The position numbers were made by a program, and so were the translations under genes. A DNA stretch of 64,000 nucleotides, taken from NCBI RefSeq assembly GCF_004365655.1, contig NZ_SOEO01000001.1, positions 496,001 through 560,000 of the forward strand. The letters run 5' to 3'. The notes under the pieces were generated by a model. It saw only the letters and a list, made by a program, of their open reading frames with translations. It did not search any database and was not told the origin of the DNA. Source of the DNA: Epilithonimonas xixisoli (GTDB lineage: Bacteria > Bacteroidota > Bacteroidia > Flavobacteriales > Weeksellaceae). Every line of letters begins with the position of its first letter. The first letter of the stretch is position 1. Below, in pieces: positions 62,236 to 64,000 of this stretch.

Positions 62236-63006
62236 ATGATTCCAAAAAAAATACATTATTGTTGGTTTGGCGGACAAGCGAAAACCGAATTGGCAGAACA
62301 TTGCATCGCCACTTGGAAAAAAGTACATCCGGATTTTGAAATTGTGGAATGGAACGAAAGCAATGCGCCTCTGGAAGACAACAACTATGTGAAAGAAGCT
62401 TTTGCCCAGAAAAAATGGGCGTTTGTTTCAGATTACGTTCGTTCGAAAGTAATGCTGGACCACGGTGGAATCTATATGGACACGGATATGGAACTGAAAC
62501 TTCCGCTGGATGAATTTCTGGATGAGAAGGCCGTTTGCGGTTTCGAAGTGAAAGGTGTTCCTTATTCCGCATTTTGGATGGCTGAGCCGGATCATCAACT
62601 TTCTAAGGATTTTGTAGATTATTACAACAAACAAGATGGTTTTGTAGAGCGCATCAACACGGATATTTTTTCCGAAATGCTCGAAAAGGAATATGGCGCA
62701 GACCGATACAGCGACACGATTCAAAAACTGAAACACGATGTGACACTTTATCCATCAATTTACTTCTCTCAGGACTTACCGAAAAATTATGTGAGCCATC
62801 ACTTCAGCGGATCTTGGTTTGGCGGTGACGAGGAAAGTACACACAAAAAAATGGTAAATACCTACGGACTTTTGGAACAATTGGTCAATCAGCCCGATGC
62901 GAAAAAAGCGGTGGAAAGTATCATCAATGAACATAAAATCATCGATGTGAATTCTATCTTGGATTTGATTCCGCAAGAACAGATTGAAGCCTATTTGAAA
63001 GCTTAA
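62236..63006 (+). CDS. GT32-like glycosyltransferase
   Basis: 256 residues with the DXD sugar-binding pattern: PKKIHYCWFGG at the start, FVSDYVRSKVMLDHGGIYMDTDMELKL with the DTD metal site, and a C-terminal SHHFSGSWFGG. No membrane segment. Relatives add a sugar to capsular or surface polysaccharide, or are related to mannosyltransferase OCH1. No other polysaccharide genes are adjacent. A terminator follows. Confidence 0.87.
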   Translation: MIPKKIHYCWFGGQAKTELAEHCIATWKKVHPDFEIVEWNESNAPLEDNNYVKEAFAQKKWAFVSDYVRSKVMLDHGGIYMDTDMELKLPLDEFLDEKAVCGFEVKGVPYSAFWMAEPDHQLSKDFVDYYNKQDGFVERINTDIFSEMLEKEYGADRYSDTIQKLKHDVTLYPSIYFSQDLPKNYVSHHFSGSWFGGDEESTHKKMVNTYGLLEQLVNQPDAKKAVESIINEHKIIDVNSILDLIPQEQIEAYLKA

Positions 63007-63013
63007 TAATTTT

Positions 63014-63052
63014 AAATCTCTACTGATTCATTTGATTGGTAGAGATTTTTTT
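63014..63052 (+). terminator. Terminator of the glycosyltransferase gene
   Basis: AAATCTCTAC and GTAGAGATTT form a 10-base stem with a 15-base loop and a T-run, eight bases after the stop codon. Confidence 0.8.
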
Positions 63053-63081
63053 ATGAGATCAAATTTCCTATTCCAAACCAA

Positions 63082-63645
63082 TTACTCCTGCTGAATCCAT
63101 TCGTATTTTCCGTTTTTCAAGTAGATGACGCCACCGCCACAAGATTCGGCTTGATGGATGAAAATCCCGTCGTTCGGAAGTTTGATTTTGTCTGATTCTT
63201 TCACTTGGTCTTCGGTAAGGATTTCTCCATCGTCGCTGACGTTATTATAATAAATTTCGTTCTTCGAAGCAACTTCGAAGATGCCAACCCAATCGATGTC
63301 ATCAATTCCTTGATTTGCAATATCTTTTCCCATTCCAAGGTAATCCACTTTTTTGTTGCCGAATAGAATTTCCAATCCGTATTTCTGGTTCTCAATATTC
63401 TGAACGATATTCACAACATCTTTCAATCCATCGCCATCCAAATCTAAAGAAATAGAATTTGGCTTGTGCTTTTTTGAAATGATAATTTTGTCGTTTACTT
63501 CTGGAGTTGGTTTTGGATTTGAAATTTGAAGCGTGTCTTTCGCAGGTTCAACAGATTTGTCAATGAGAACTTCCTGAGTCTTTTCTTTTAGACAACTGAG
63601 AATCATTAAGGTTGAAATGAAAAGTGTGGTTATCGGTTTTGTCAT
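63082..63645 (-). CDS. Lipoprotein with one EF-hand-like loop
   Basis: 187 residues with a lipobox (LMILSC) and a flexible Lys/Pro-rich stretch (about 22-60). A single calcium-type loop DLDGDGLKDVVNIV follows, then a globular beta-rich part with HQAESCGGGVIYLKNGKYEW. The design is like the lipoprotein at 26638-27156. Function unknown. Confidence 0.75.
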   Translation of the reverse strand: MTKPITTLFISTLMILSCLKEKTQEVLIDKSVEPAKDTLQISNPKPTPEVNDKIIISKKHKPNSISLDLDGDGLKDVVNIVQNIENQKYGLEILFGNKKVDYLGMGKDIANQGIDDIDWVGIFEVASKNEIYYNNVSDDGEILTEDQVKESDKIKLPNDGIFIHQAESCGGGVIYLKNGKYEWIQQE

Positions 63646-63736
63646 CGGTTTTTGTTTTAAATTAATTTCTGGTTGGCTTGAACTTTATCATTTTTATTTT
63701 TGATTATCTTGATTTCATTAAAATTAATAAATCGAA

Positions 63737-64000
63737 TCACTTTTTGTGTTTTATTTTGATAATCAAAAAGATATAGAATAACAGTATAACAGCAATCGAA
63801 GTGTAGGTTACCAAGTGATTTCTGCCATTATCACCAAAAAAATAGATGACGAGAAAAACCAAAATAAGAGGTAAAACCAGCAACAGTTTTGAAAGGTACA
63901 TTTCACTTTCGTTCTTCAAAGCTTTGTGATGTTCACTTTCGAGATTTAATTTGTCAGGGAAGTTTTCTTCGATAAATTTTTTAATTTTTTCAATATTTTG
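63737..64000 (-). CDS. Small membrane protein, N-terminus cut by window edge
   Basis: The frame stays open from the stop codon region at 63737 to the last base, so the start lies beyond the window. The visible 87 residues begin QNIEKIKKFIEENFPD, have an acidic helical part and then two membrane helices (LLLVLPLILVFLVIYFF and YTSIAVILLFYIFLII) and end in KIKHKK. No family recognised. Confidence 0.6.
   Translation of the reverse strand, partial: QNIEKIKKFIEENFPDKLNLESEHHKALKNESEMYLSKLLLVLPLILVFLVIYFFGDNGRNHLVTYTSIAVILLFYIFLIIKIKHKK

Overview
The window looks like a chromosomal segment of an AT-rich member of the Bacteroidota, most likely a Flavobacteriia of the Chryseobacterium type (Weeksellaceae). 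The support is a large secreted adhesin with a type IX secretion C-terminal sorting domain, a DUF5686 outer-membrane protein, several lipoproteins, promoters of the Bacteroidota form (TTTG, about 20 bases, TAnnTTTG) with no Shine-Dalgarno sequences, and the order thioesterase / dnaA / small tyrosine phosphatase, which I recall as typical of Chryseobacterium. The genus is inference. No rRNA, tRNA, CRISPR array, integrase or transposase gene is visible.

Layout. 0-14.6 kb is mixed: an Ada methyl-repair regulator, small enzymes, a DUF3037 plus HipA-like kinase pair, a 1241-residue repeat adhesin, a nitronate-monooxygenase-like enzyme, PnuC, an amino acid permease and a HAD phosphatase. 14.6-28.7 kb is entirely on the minus strand. 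It holds a cluster of amide-bond-forming enzymes (three ATP-grasp or ATP-grasp-like proteins, a GCS2-type carboxylate-amine ligase, a class I glutamine amidotransferase) interspersed with two esterases and an M17 aminopeptidase, then a GH43 glycosidase, a bestrophin and a thioesterase. At 28.7 kb the strand flips: dnaA and the next seven genes up to 35.5 kb are on the plus strand, which makes the neighbourhood a candidate replication origin. 35.5-41 kb (minus) holds a YcxB-like protein, a MutS2 without Smr domain and a YceI / porin / YceI group behind a 530-base regulatory region. 41.5-47.6 kb holds ksgA and two paralogous lactonase-type propellers around a DUF5686 protein. 47.7-56.7 kb holds ung, a MscS channel, pdxJ, a hydrolase, an epimerase and gcvP. 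56.8-62 kb (minus) has an orphan restriction-type nuclease, a Crp/Fnr regulator with an NAD(P)-binding reductase, SMR pump and YdeI protein, and a cytoplasmic GH13 amylase. The window ends with a GT32-like glycosyltransferase and lipoprotein/membrane genes; the first and last genes run off the edges.

How the genes work together. The strongest candidate system is the minus-strand amidoligase/aminopeptidase cluster (15.35-24.64 kb), which carries enzymes to activate carboxylates, join them to amines, supply ammonia, and cut peptides or esters. Its product is not identifiable from sequence. The most unusual non-coding signals are a family of four dispersed intergenic hairpin elements, a double hairpin whose two 21-base loops are perfectly complementary, a seven-copy CTATCAA repeat ending four bases before a start codon, and near-identical AT-rich leaders placed directly in front of unrelated genes.
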